Part shown: positions 1-4,985 of the stretch, one piece after another
Numbering within the stretch: position 1 is the first letter of the stretch
How the letters are laid out: each line of letters starts with the position of its first letter
NCBI GenBank assembly: GCA_017610545.1
Contig: JAFCBV010000058.1
Span: 1 to 5,099, forward strand
Reading direction: 5' to 3'
DNA: 5,099 nucleotides
From: Candidatus Nanohalarchaeota archaeon
GTDB taxonomy: Archaea > EX4484-52 > B79-G9
Notes under the pieces: model-generated
The model's input: only the letters and a program-made list of their open reading frames with translations
What the model was told of the DNA's origin: nothing
Databases searched by the model: none
Program-made: the position numbers and the translations under genes

Positions 1-2
1 GC

Positions 3-122
3 GGTACTCTTACAGAAAGAGAAGTGCATGCGTTTGATAAAAAAAAGACAAATCTATTTAGGCGCATTCAGCAAAGAATATCTGGCATCTTTAAAAGCAA
101 GCCAGTCAAAAAGAAGGATTGA
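3..122 (+). CDS. C-terminal tail of an unidentified protein (5' end outside window)
   Basis: The frame beginning at base 3 is open from the window edge to a TGA at 120-122 and encodes 39 residues, ending in a lysine-rich tail (FKSKPVKKKD). I favour this frame because its composition is protein-like and its stop falls just before the ribosome-binding site of the next gene, leaving an 11-base gap to the ATG at 134, as expected in an operon. The frame starting at base 1 is also open, to a TGA at 166-168, but it would run through the start of the KaiC-like gene. No domain is recognisable in so short a piece. The basic tail could contact nucleic acid or membrane, but that is a guess. The family is unknown. 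Confidence 0.5.
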   Translation, partial: GTLTEREVHAFDKKKTNLFRRIQQRISGIFKSKPVKKKD

Positions 123-133
123 AGGGTGGTTTT

Positions 134-850
134 ATGGAGCGTATTACAACAGGAGTGGATGGTCTTGACGAAAAGATGGAGGGCGGCCTTGTTGCAGGCT
201 CGATCAATCTTGTCGCAGGAAAAACAGGAACCGGAAAGACACAGTTTTCATCAAGTTTTCTCTATGCAGGGGCTATGAACAAGGAGCCCGGGGTATACAT
301 AACAACAGAGGAGCGCGAGCAGGATATAAAAAGTGATATCTATCACATGTTTGGCTGGGATTTTCAAAAGCTTGAAGATGCAAGGCTTATCAAGTTTGCA
401 TCAATAAAGCCCATATTTCCTGATAAGCCCATTAGTGATGAAATCAACAGGGTTACGCGCGCGTACATCACGAACGTGTCAAGCACAGTGTCAAACACTG
501 TTCGGGCTACCAGGGCAAGGCGCCTTGTCATTGATTCCGTTTCTATTCTTGAAATGTTCATACAAGACCGATATCTTGCGCGCGTTGCTCTTATGGGGCT
601 TACAGAGCATCTTCGCGCACTCGGTGTCACAACAGTCCTGACAGGAGAAGTGTCAGAGACAAGCGATGGCTTAAGCGGGAGCGGCATAATAGAGTATCTT
701 GTGGACGCCGTAATTCGGCTTGACTTTGTGCCTGTGTCAGAAGAGTTCAAGCGCACAGTAACCATAAGAAAAATGCGAAGGACAAACCACTCCACATTAA
801 TACACCCATTTGAAATAACTAAGAAAGGAATTCGCCTTGTAGAGTTTTGA
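134..850 (+). CDS. Single-domain KaiC-like RecA-superfamily ATPase
   Basis: This 238-residue protein covers one complete KaiC domain (RecA/RadA superfamily P-loop ATPase). Visible in order: the N-terminal TGVDGLDEKMEGG entry motif (6-18); Walker A GKTGTGKT (29-36); the paired glutamates of ITTEE (E59, E60), which in KaiC act as general base; Walker B RLVIDS (130-135); and the C-terminal KMRRTNHST block (213-221) followed by HPFEIT and GIRL, where KaiC proteins carry residues that reach the neighbouring subunit's ATP. All catalytic elements are present, so it is probably an active, oligomeric cytoplasmic ATPase. Archaea carry many such proteins in signalling or motility settings (ArlH is one); the partner here is unknown. 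The start is set at ATG 134, preceded by GGGTGGT at 124-130; an in-frame TTG at 119 is less likely. It probably shares a transcript with the gene ending at 122. The downstream neighbour is convergent, with a 28-base gap. Confidence 0.9.
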   Translation: MERITTGVDGLDEKMEGGLVAGSINLVAGKTGTGKTQFSSSFLYAGAMNKEPGVYITTEEREQDIKSDIYHMFGWDFQKLEDARLIKFASIKPIFPDKPISDEINRVTRAYITNVSSTVSNTVRATRARRLVIDSVSILEMFIQDRYLARVALMGLTEHLRALGVTTVLTGEVSETSDGLSGSGIIEYLVDAVIRLDFVPVSEEFKRTVTIRKMRRTNHSTLIHPFEITKKGIRLVEF

Positions 851-878
851 TACGATACGTGCTGAAGCTCAATTCGGT

Positions 879-1688
879 CTAAAGCACAGGCGTGATATAT
901 GCTTCAATTGCTGCTGCGCCGATAAGAATTATGGTGCATATCCCGAACATCAGAAAAGAGTCTTTGATGATGCGCATATCATGTTTTCCGCGGATAAGCC
1001 CGACTGAAAGGATTCCTCCAGCAATCGCGGCAATGAAATATGCTATAATCTCGGGCACACCATGAAGTGCAATAGACATGAGGGCATCAATATGCCCGAA
1101 AAAAAGAGGATACATATGTATCTTGCTGAATTCTTTTGCAACAAGTGATATGAAAACCCCTATAACAGAAGCATTCCATGCAAGGATAAAAAGTCCGCCT
1201 GTGCCAAAGAAAAAGCTTGCAATAAATGCGATGAAGGCAACGCGAAAGTTGTTTTGGAATATTGCATCAAAACCACCTCCAATAGTGGCGCGCCCGACAG
1301 CACCGTTTATGCTTTCTATTGTGTTAACTTGGTTAAAGAACAATGTATCCGATACAGATTCCGGCAGAACCGTATACCAGAATGAGGTTGCAAATAATAT
1401 ACCGAGAAATAGAAACCCGTAAATTTCAACTATCCTGCTGTGCCTTTTGAAAAAGTTAATATTAATTTTTTCTTCGTCTTCATCAAGCGCTTCCTCATCC
1501 TGAATTATTTTTGCTACCGTGGGAACTGATGCAAGAGTTACAAAGAACAGGAAAACAAGTGATGCCTGAGAGGGAAATATATACTGCGCGACCAGTATGG
1601 AGACTGATGTTATGAGCATACCGTATATGAGCATCTCAACTGGCTTTGATTCTGCCTGCGAAGGCAAAATAAGCGACTCGAAAACCAT
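879..1688 (-). CDS. SpoIIM/DUF95-family integral membrane protein
   Basis: The 269-residue protein is very hydrophobic, with about six likely membrane segments near residues 17-38, 43-62, 87-108, 150-183 (a long stretch that may be two spans), 206-232 and 241-265. An acidic cytosolic-type loop (DEEALDEDEE, 64-73) lies between the second and third. Family marks of SpoIIM (stage II sporulation protein M, DUF95) are the NN at 146-147 followed by a glycine-bearing helix and WNASVIG (171-177), and HGVPEIIAYFIAAIAGG (209-225), matching the family's HG..E pattern. In Bacillus, SpoIIM works in a peptidoglycan-remodelling complex. Archaea do not sporulate, so the role here is unknown; a membrane remodelling or transport-support role is only inference. 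The start ATG (complement of 1686-1688) lies about 25 bases from a TATA element, so the mRNA is probably leaderless. It ends in TAG, showing that TAG is used as a normal stop here. Confidence 0.85.
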   Translation of the reverse strand: MVFESLILPSQAESKPVEMLIYGMLITSVSILVAQYIFPSQASLVFLFFVTLASVPTVAKIIQDEEALDEDEEKININFFKRHSRIVEIYGFLFLGILFATSFWYTVLPESVSDTLFFNQVNTIESINGAVGRATIGGGFDAIFQNNFRVAFIAFIASFFFGTGGLFILAWNASVIGVFISLVAKEFSKIHMYPLFFGHIDALMSIALHGVPEIIAYFIAAIAGGILSVGLIRGKHDMRIIKDSFLMFGICTIILIGAAAIEAYITPVL

Positions 1689-1755
1689 GAAATATATGGG
1701 TTTGAGCTAATATATAATGTTTTAAGTTCTCAGTTTAAAGTCTCTGTTGGTATTT
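1689..1755. promoter_or_regulatory. Divergent intergenic promoter with one shared TATA element
   Basis: This 67-bp gap separates two divergent genes and holds one strong TATA-like element, AATATATAAT at 1709-1718, which reads ATTATATATT on the other strand. Its centre is about 25 bases from the SpoIIM-family start codon at 1688, the spacing expected for a leaderless archaeal transcript. For the + strand gene, the same box would start transcription near 1739-1741, giving a leader of about 15 bases before ATG 1756. A weaker TTTTAAGT at 1720-1727 could serve the + gene instead. I see no clear ribosome-binding site before either gene. TATA assignment is by eye. Confidence 0.55.
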
Positions 1756-2817
1756 ATGGATATTGAAAAAACGCTTTTGGAACTCAAGCCAAAGATAGAC
1801 GAGCGCATTGAAAAATATATTGCACGAAGCGCATCAAAAAAATATGCAGAATTCGCTGGCGGGAAAGCATCATTTTCCCATGATTTGAGTGCAATTGAAA
1901 ATGCACTTCTTAAGCCGATTTGGGACCTTCTTGACCGGGGAGGGAAAAGGTGGAGACCCGCATTATTTCTTTTTGTTGTCGAAGCGCTTGGCAGGAACCC
2001 GGATGACTATTTAGATTTTGCAATGATTCCTGAAGTCGTGCACAACGGCACACTCATGGTGGATGATATTGAGGATTCTGCTGAACTTCGCAGGGGAAAG
2101 CCCTGTACACATAAGACTTTCGGCGAGGACGTTGCAATAAATGCAGGAAATGCAATGTATTATTTGCCGCTCAAGGCATTAAGCGAGCACAAAGAACTCA
2201 ATAAAGCAGTGCTGGAGCACATATATCGCATATATGTTGAGGAAATGATTAACCTCTCTTTAGGGCAGGCAATGGATATCTGGTGGCACAAGGGAAATAC
2301 AGAAGGCCTGAATGAGGACAAGTATCTTCAGATGTGCGCTTTCAAGACAGGAACCCTTGCGCGCATGGCAGCGCGCATGGCAGCAGCTTTCGCAGAGGGG
2401 ACCCAAGAGCAAGAGGACGCACTCGGTACACTTGCAGAAAGAATAGGTGTCGGTTTCCAGATACAGGATGATGTTCTTGACATTACACTTAAAGACAGGG
2501 ATGACTTTGGAAAGTCATTTGGCAACGATATAAAAGAGGGCAAGCGCACGCTCATGGTTGTCCATGCAATGCAGAACGCGCCAAAAAATGATGCAAATCG
2601 CCTTCGGGAAATACTTGATAGGCACACCTCGGACCGGAAGCTTGCTGAAGAGGCAATAGCAATCTTAGAGAAAGCAAACTCAATAGACTATGCAAAGGCG
2701 CGTGCAAAAGAGCTTATTGAAAATGCATGGAATGACGTGGCAGAGGTTCTTCCTGAAGGCGCTGGAAAAGAGAAGATACATGCGCTGGTTGAATTTCTTC
2801 TGGAAAGAAAGCGTTAA
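1756..2817 (+). CDS. Polyprenyl (probably geranylgeranyl) diphosphate synthase, type III-like
   Basis: This 353-residue trans-prenyltransferase condenses isopentenyl diphosphate onto allylic diphosphates; in Archaea the C20 product feeds ether-lipid synthesis. Visible: GGKRWRP (62-68, diphosphate binding); first aspartate-rich motif DDIED (103-107) followed by LRRGKP; GQAMDIWW (170-177); KTG (197-199); second aspartate-rich motif QDDVLD (237-242); and KSFGNDIKEGKRTL (253-266). Both metal-binding motifs are intact. Length is normal for the family; the first 45-50 residues, rich in charged helix, precede the core. Gly98, five residues before the first motif, is not the aromatic seen in archaeal type I GGPP synthases, and the DDIED..LRRG and DIWW blocks resemble eukaryotic type III enzymes. 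C20 specificity is therefore likely but not proven. The start is ATG 1756; an in-frame TTG at 1747 would add three residues. Its promoter is probably the divergent region upstream. Confidence 0.9.
   Translation: MDIEKTLLELKPKIDERIEKYIARSASKKYAEFAGGKASFSHDLSAIENALLKPIWDLLDRGGKRWRPALFLFVVEALGRNPDDYLDFAMIPEVVHNGTLMVDDIEDSAELRRGKPCTHKTFGEDVAINAGNAMYYLPLKALSEHKELNKAVLEHIYRIYVEEMINLSLGQAMDIWWHKGNTEGLNEDKYLQMCAFKTGTLARMAARMAAAFAEGTQEQEDALGTLAERIGVGFQIQDDVLDITLKDRDDFGKSFGNDIKEGKRTLMVVHAMQNAPKNDANRLREILDRHTSDRKLAEEAIAILEKANSIDYAKARAKELIENAWNDVAEVLPEGAGKEKIHALVEFLLERKR
2359..2382 (+). repeat. Perfect 12-bp tandem duplication inside the prenyl synthase gene
   Basis: GCGCGCATGGCA occurs twice in direct succession and encodes ARMA-ARMA (residues 202-209) just after the KTG motif. 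The repeat is in frame and leaves the protein intact. It may be a small slippage duplication or simply an alanine-rich helix, since related enzymes also have small residues here. Confidence 0.6.
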
Positions 2818-2842
2818 ATCCCGTAATTGCGACCCCACCCAT

Positions 2843-2852
2843 ACTTATATTC
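2843..2852 (+). promoter_or_regulatory. TATA-like box for the SpoVT/AbrB-fold regulator gene
   Basis: ACTTATATTC at 2843-2852 resembles an archaeal TATA box and is preceded by a C-rich stretch. Transcription would be expected to begin about 26 bases further on, near 2873-2875, right at the first GGTGAA element. That leaves a leader of about 29 bases before the GTG start at 2903 and puts both repeat dyads downstream of the start site, where a bound repressor could block transcription. Confidence 0.45.
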
Positions 2853-2882
2853 GTTTCGGTTCAACTAATTCTGGTGAAAACA

Positions 2883-2909
2883 ATGGGTGAATATCTTCAT
2901 AAGTGGTGA
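2883..2909 (+). other. Possible 8-codon leader ORF upstream of the regulator
   Basis: An ATG at 2883 is preceded by GGTGA (2873-2877) with five bases between them, the best ribosome-binding site in this region. It opens an 8-codon frame (MGEYLHKW) that stops at TGA 2907-2909, overlapping the GTG start codons of the regulator gene at 2903 and 2906, which lie in a different frame. This could couple translation of the regulator to a leader peptide, or be chance arising from the repeat sequence. Confidence 0.25.
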
Positions 2910-2921
2910 ATGTCTTCACAA
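2886..2921 (+). repeat. Two 17-bp imperfect direct repeats, each a small dyad; candidate operator
   Basis: GGTGAATATCTTCATAA (2886-2902) and GGTGAATGTCTTCACAA (2905-2921) match at 15 of 17 positions and start 19 bp apart. Each is a dyad: TGAA-N4-TTCA in the first, and the longer GTGAA-N4-TTCAC in the second. A third GGTGAA lies at 2873-2878. Because 19 is not a multiple of three, the copies are read in different frames relative to the regulator gene, so conservation is at DNA or RNA level rather than protein level. Their position across the start of a SpoVT/AbrB-fold gene fits an autoregulatory operator; MraZ, a family member, is known to bind direct repeats before its own gene. The GGTGA cores could also serve as ribosome-binding sites. 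Confidence 0.55.
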
Positions 2922-3187
2922 ACGAAGACCGTCTTATTCTGAATAATGTAAAATTTTTCACTGCAAAACGCGATACAAAGGGAAGAATACAGCTTCCTGC
3001 GCAAATCAGGAACCAACTTGGGCTCAGGCGCAAGTCTTTTGTACTGCTCGGCTTTGAGTGCGACAAGGATATGTTTTTCTTAAAGCGCAAGCTTGACTGC
3101 AAAGGGCGCGTTTATGTTTCTGCATTGAATCTTGACAATTGTTTGGTTAGTGTGGAGAATGCAAAAATGAGGGGATTATATGAGTGA
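2903..3187 (+). CDS. SpoVT/AbrB-fold (MraZ-like) DNA-binding regulator
   Basis: This 94-residue protein carries a clear swapped-hairpin AbrB motif, DTKGRIQLPAQIRNQLGL (24-41), the same pattern as the D.KGR...P..R core of AbrB, SpoVT and MraZ. A second, partial copy, DCKGRVYVS (65-73), follows 41 residues later but lacks the P..IR..L part. Two such motifs in one chain is the MraZ arrangement; a single one is AbrB-like. It is probably a transcriptional regulator, possibly autoregulatory given the repeats at its start. Antitoxins of AbrB type are an alternative, but no recognisable toxin follows. The reading frame is closed by TAA at 2900-2902, so translation must start at or after GTG 2903 (GTG 2906 is also possible). 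GGGTGA at 2885-2890 is a ribosome-binding candidate at somewhat long spacing. The stop overlaps the next ORF by 8 bases, which points to co-translation. Confidence 0.75.
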   Translation: MVNVFTNEDRLILNNVKFFTAKRDTKGRIQLPAQIRNQLGLRRKSFVLLGFECDKDMFFLKRKLDCKGRVYVSALNLDNCLVSVENAKMRGLYE

Positions 3188-3344
3188 TGAAGAACGTATT
3201 TTGGGGTACAAGAGTGCTGAACTATCGCAAACAGTAGAATCCGGATATCGCAGGCCCTTTGACAAAGCAACCGGCGAATACGGGGATCAGGATGAACGTA
3301 CCGATAACTGGCGCGAAAAGCTATGGGGACCAAAGCGCCTATAA
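3180..3344 (+). CDS. Small 54-residue charged protein, unknown function
   Basis: A 54-codon ORF starts at ATG 3180, 8 bases inside the end of the SpoVT/AbrB-fold gene, and stops at TAA 3342-3344. The strong ribosome-binding site GAGGGGAT (3169-3176) lies four bases before the ATG, which supports real translation coupled to the upstream gene. The product is soluble and highly charged (12 Asp/Glu, 10 Lys/Arg), has no membrane segment, and ends in an aromatic/basic stretch NWREKLWGPKRL (43-54) with two tryptophans. The middle holds GYRRPFDKATGEYGD (22-36). I recognise no family. The context suggests a partner of the regulator or an independent small protein. It is too short for a typical toxin of an AbrB-type pair. 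The TATA box of hisS overlaps its stop codon. Confidence 0.65.
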   Translation: MSDEERILGYKSAELSQTVESGYRRPFDKATGEYGDQDERTDNWREKLWGPKRL

Positions 3345-3348
3345 ATAT
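3339..3348 (+). promoter_or_regulatory. TATA box for hisS
   Basis: CTATAAATAT at 3339-3348 is a good archaeal TATA box. Its centre lies about 33 bases before the hisS ATG, predicting a start near 3370 and a leader of only about seven bases. It overlaps the stop codon of the 54-residue ORF, so hisS can be transcribed independently of the regulator unit. Confidence 0.6.
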
Positions 3349-3368
3349 CTCTTCAAATAAATGTTTGT

Positions 3369-3374
3369 GTGATC
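3369..3374 (+). promoter_or_regulatory. Ribosome-binding site that fixes the hisS start
   Basis: GTGATC at 3369-3374 pairs with the 5' part of the archaeal 16S anti-Shine-Dalgarno (GATCACCTCC). It lies two bases before ATG 3377, which is acceptable for this distal part of the pairing region. It supports ATG 3377 over the in-frame ATG at 3323. Confidence 0.6.
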
Positions 3375-3376
3375 TC

Positions 3377-4651
3377 ATGATAAAACCTGACCGCGTAAAA
3401 GGAACAAGAGACTTTGATGCAGACGACATGCTCTTGCGCAGAAAAGTAGTATCAAAAATCCAGAAGATTTACGAGAAGCGCGGTTTCTCGCCACTGGATA
3501 CTCCTGCAATGGAGAAATGGGAAGTGCTCTCTGCAAAAGGCGCAGGCGGCGATGAGCTTTTGAAGGAGACATACAACTTCAAAGACCTTGGCGGAAGAAT
3601 GATTGGATTGCGCTATGACCTGACAGTCCCGCTAATCCGTTATGTGTCCATGAACGCGAATATGGCAATGCCCTTTAAGCGCTACCAATACGGGCCTGTA
3701 TGGCGTTATGAGGAATCAAAAAAAGGGCGCTACCGTGAGTTTTATCAGTTTGATATTGACACAATCGGTTCAACGTCAATGGCTGCGGACGCAGAGTGCG
3801 TTGCAACAGTAGTCGAAGCCCTAAAAGCACTTAATATCGGAGAATTTAAGATTCGGATAAACAACCGCAAAATTGTTGAAGGAGTCCTGAATTATCTTGG
3901 TATAAAGTCAAGAGAACAGGTCGAGGGCGCGATGAGGGTTATTGACAAGATTCAGAAACTCTCGCGCGATGATTTGTTTAAAGAGTTCAAGTCATACAAA
4001 ATCTCGGCAGAACAGGCAGAACAGATTATAAACTCACTTTCAAGAAAAGGAGACATCAAGCCGATTGTGGCCGAGATGAAAAAAGACATATCCCTCAATG
4101 AAAATATTGAAGAGGGCCTGAAAGAGCTTGAAGAGCTTGACATGTATCTTGAAGCATCAGGAGTTCTTTCTGAATGCATATTTGACGCGTCTTTGGTTCG
4201 GGGAATAGGGTATTATACAGGCAATGTTTTCGAAGCAACCCTCGAGGGAAAGAACTCCGGGAGCATTGCAGGCGGTGGAAGATATGACAAAATTATCGGG
4301 CTGTTTCTTGGAAAAGACGTTCCCGCAGTCGGGTTTTCAATAGGAATTGAGCGCGTCCTTGACATACTTAAAGCAGGCTCAAAAGAAGAGCCATTAACTG
4401 AAATATTTGTCGCAGTTGTTTCGCGCAATCTTTTGCCTGTTGCAATAAAGCTTTCAGAAAAGCTTCGAAAAAAAGGAAAAAATGTCCAGTTTGACCTCAT
4501 GGGGAGAAATTTCTCAAACCAGTTCAAGTTCGCAAACAGGATTGGCGCAAAAGAAGTATGGATACTCGGACCGCGCGATATGGCAAAAGGAGAAGTTGTT
4601 ATAAAAGATATGCAAAGCGGGAAAGAGAGCCGTAAAAAACTTGATTTTTGA
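3377..4651 (+). CDS. hisS: Histidyl-tRNA synthetase
   Basis: This 424-residue class II synthetase (usual length) attaches histidine to tRNA-His in the cytoplasm using ATP. It begins MIKPDRVKGTRDF, the family's KGTRDF entry. The block LRYDLTVPLIRYV (78-90) is the archaeal/eukaryotic form. Motif 2 is seen as YGPVWRYEE (105-113) and GRYREFYQFDID (117-128). The histidine-A motif LVRGIGYYTGNVFEA (273-287) carries the catalytic arginine R275. AGGGRYDKII (298-307) follows, and motif 3 is PAVGFSIGIERV (316-327). The C-terminal ~90 residues (EIFVAVVSRN onward) form the anticodon-binding domain. All expected catalytic elements are present. An in-frame ATG at 3323 would overlap the upstream ORF and add 18 residues that do not look like HisRS, so ATG 3377 is chosen. 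The gene has its own TATA box and a 3' hairpin plus T-run. Confidence 0.95.
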   Translation: MIKPDRVKGTRDFDADDMLLRRKVVSKIQKIYEKRGFSPLDTPAMEKWEVLSAKGAGGDELLKETYNFKDLGGRMIGLRYDLTVPLIRYVSMNANMAMPFKRYQYGPVWRYEESKKGRYREFYQFDIDTIGSTSMAADAECVATVVEALKALNIGEFKIRINNRKIVEGVLNYLGIKSREQVEGAMRVIDKIQKLSRDDLFKEFKSYKISAEQAEQIINSLSRKGDIKPIVAEMKKDISLNENIEEGLKELEELDMYLEASGVLSECIFDASLVRGIGYYTGNVFEATLEGKNSGSIAGGGRYDKIIGLFLGKDVPAVGFSIGIERVLDILKAGSKEEPLTEIFVAVVSRNLLPVAIKLSEKLRKKGKNVQFDLMGRNFSNQFKFANRIGAKEVWILGPRDMAKGEVVIKDMQSGKESRKKLDF

Positions 4652-4654
4652 AGA

Positions 4655-4683
4655 CAATCACAACGTAGTGGTTGCTGTTTTTT
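4655..4683 (+). terminator. Hairpin plus T-run terminator after hisS
   Basis: CAATCAC (4655-4661) pairs with GTGGTTG (4668-4674) as a seven-pair stem with one G-U pair and a six-base loop, followed three bases later by six Ts (4678-4683). It lies three bases after the hisS stop. Archaeal RNA polymerase stops mainly at T-runs, so the hairpin may be incidental. Confidence 0.5.
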
Positions 4684-4690
4684 AACAAAG

Positions 4691-4699
4691 TATTAATAC
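4691..4699 (+). promoter_or_regulatory. TATA-like box, leaderless promoter for the second KaiC-like gene
   Basis: TATTAATAC at 4691-4699 is centred about 27 bases before ATG 4722, the distance at which archaeal transcription starts, so the mRNA probably begins at or next to the start codon. Consistent with this, no Shine-Dalgarno-like sequence lies in the 20 bases before the ATG. Confidence 0.5.
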
Positions 4700-4721
4700 T
4701 AGTTTGACATACTGTTTGTTT

Positions 4722-4985
4722 ATGGCAGGCAAGCATGAGGGTAAAAAGATCAAGCAAGTGCGTACCGGAATAAAAGGCTTGGACAAACTCCTTTGTGGCG
4801 GAGTTCCGAAGGGATCAGCAGTTCTTTTGAGTGGATCTCCGGGCAGTGGCAAAAGCATATTATCCACACAGATTATGGTAAATGCATGCAATGCAAAAAA
4901 GCGCTGTCTCTATGTTTCGTTTGAAGAAACAACAGCAGATATACTTAAGCAGGCAAATGCTTTTGGTTGGCATCTCGAAAGATAG
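4722..4985 (+). CDS. KaiC-like ATPase, N-terminal part, cut by an in-frame TAG
   Basis: The 87 residues before the stop form the first part of a KaiC/RecA-superfamily domain: RTGIKGLDKLLCGGVPKGS (14-32), Walker A GSPGSGKS (38-45), YVSFEE with the paired glutamates (E68, E69), and the helix ending FGWHLER (81-87). A TAG at 4983-4985 then ends the frame, well before Walker B. The same frame continues without a gap into KaiC-like sequence (next entry), so this is one domain interrupted by a single codon. In related proteins a Leu commonly follows the FGWDLEK-type block, and TTG to TAG is a one-base change. Possibilities are a nonsense mutation, a sequencing error, read-through, or a true split gene. 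Alone, this fragment should not hydrolyse ATP normally. An in-frame TTG at 4704 is a less likely start. Confidence 0.75.
   Translation: MAGKHEGKKIKQVRTGIKGLDKLLCGGVPKGSAVLLSGSPGSGKSILSTQIMVNACNAKKRCLYVSFEETTADILKQANAFGWHLER

Noticed and set aside
364..795. 143-codon open frame on the - strand inside the first KaiC-like gene
   Set aside because: It lies wholly antisense to an intact, motif-rich ATPase; its Ser/Arg-rich product has no recognisable domain and no promoter or ribosome-binding site fits it.
851..878. Possible bidirectional terminator between the convergent genes
   Set aside because: The 28 bases hold no stable stem and no T-run on either strand.
1078..1422. 114-codon open frame on the + strand opposite the SpoIIM-family gene
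   Set aside because: It is antisense to a clear membrane protein with family motifs; the basic product is what reversed hydrophobic codons give.
3323..3376. Upstream in-frame ATG that would extend hisS by 18 residues
   Set aside because: It overlaps the 54-residue ORF and the hisS TATA box, the extra residues are not HisRS-like, and ATG 3377 has its own ribosome-binding site.
4704..4709. TTGACA resembling a bacterial -35 box
   Set aside because: A matching -10 element would fall inside the coding region, and the other promoters here are archaeal TATA type.
4983..4985. TAG as pyrrolysine
   Set aside because: Not supported: another gene in the window ends in TAG, KaiC-like proteins are not known Pyl proteins, and no pyl genes are visible. 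Kept only as something to test.
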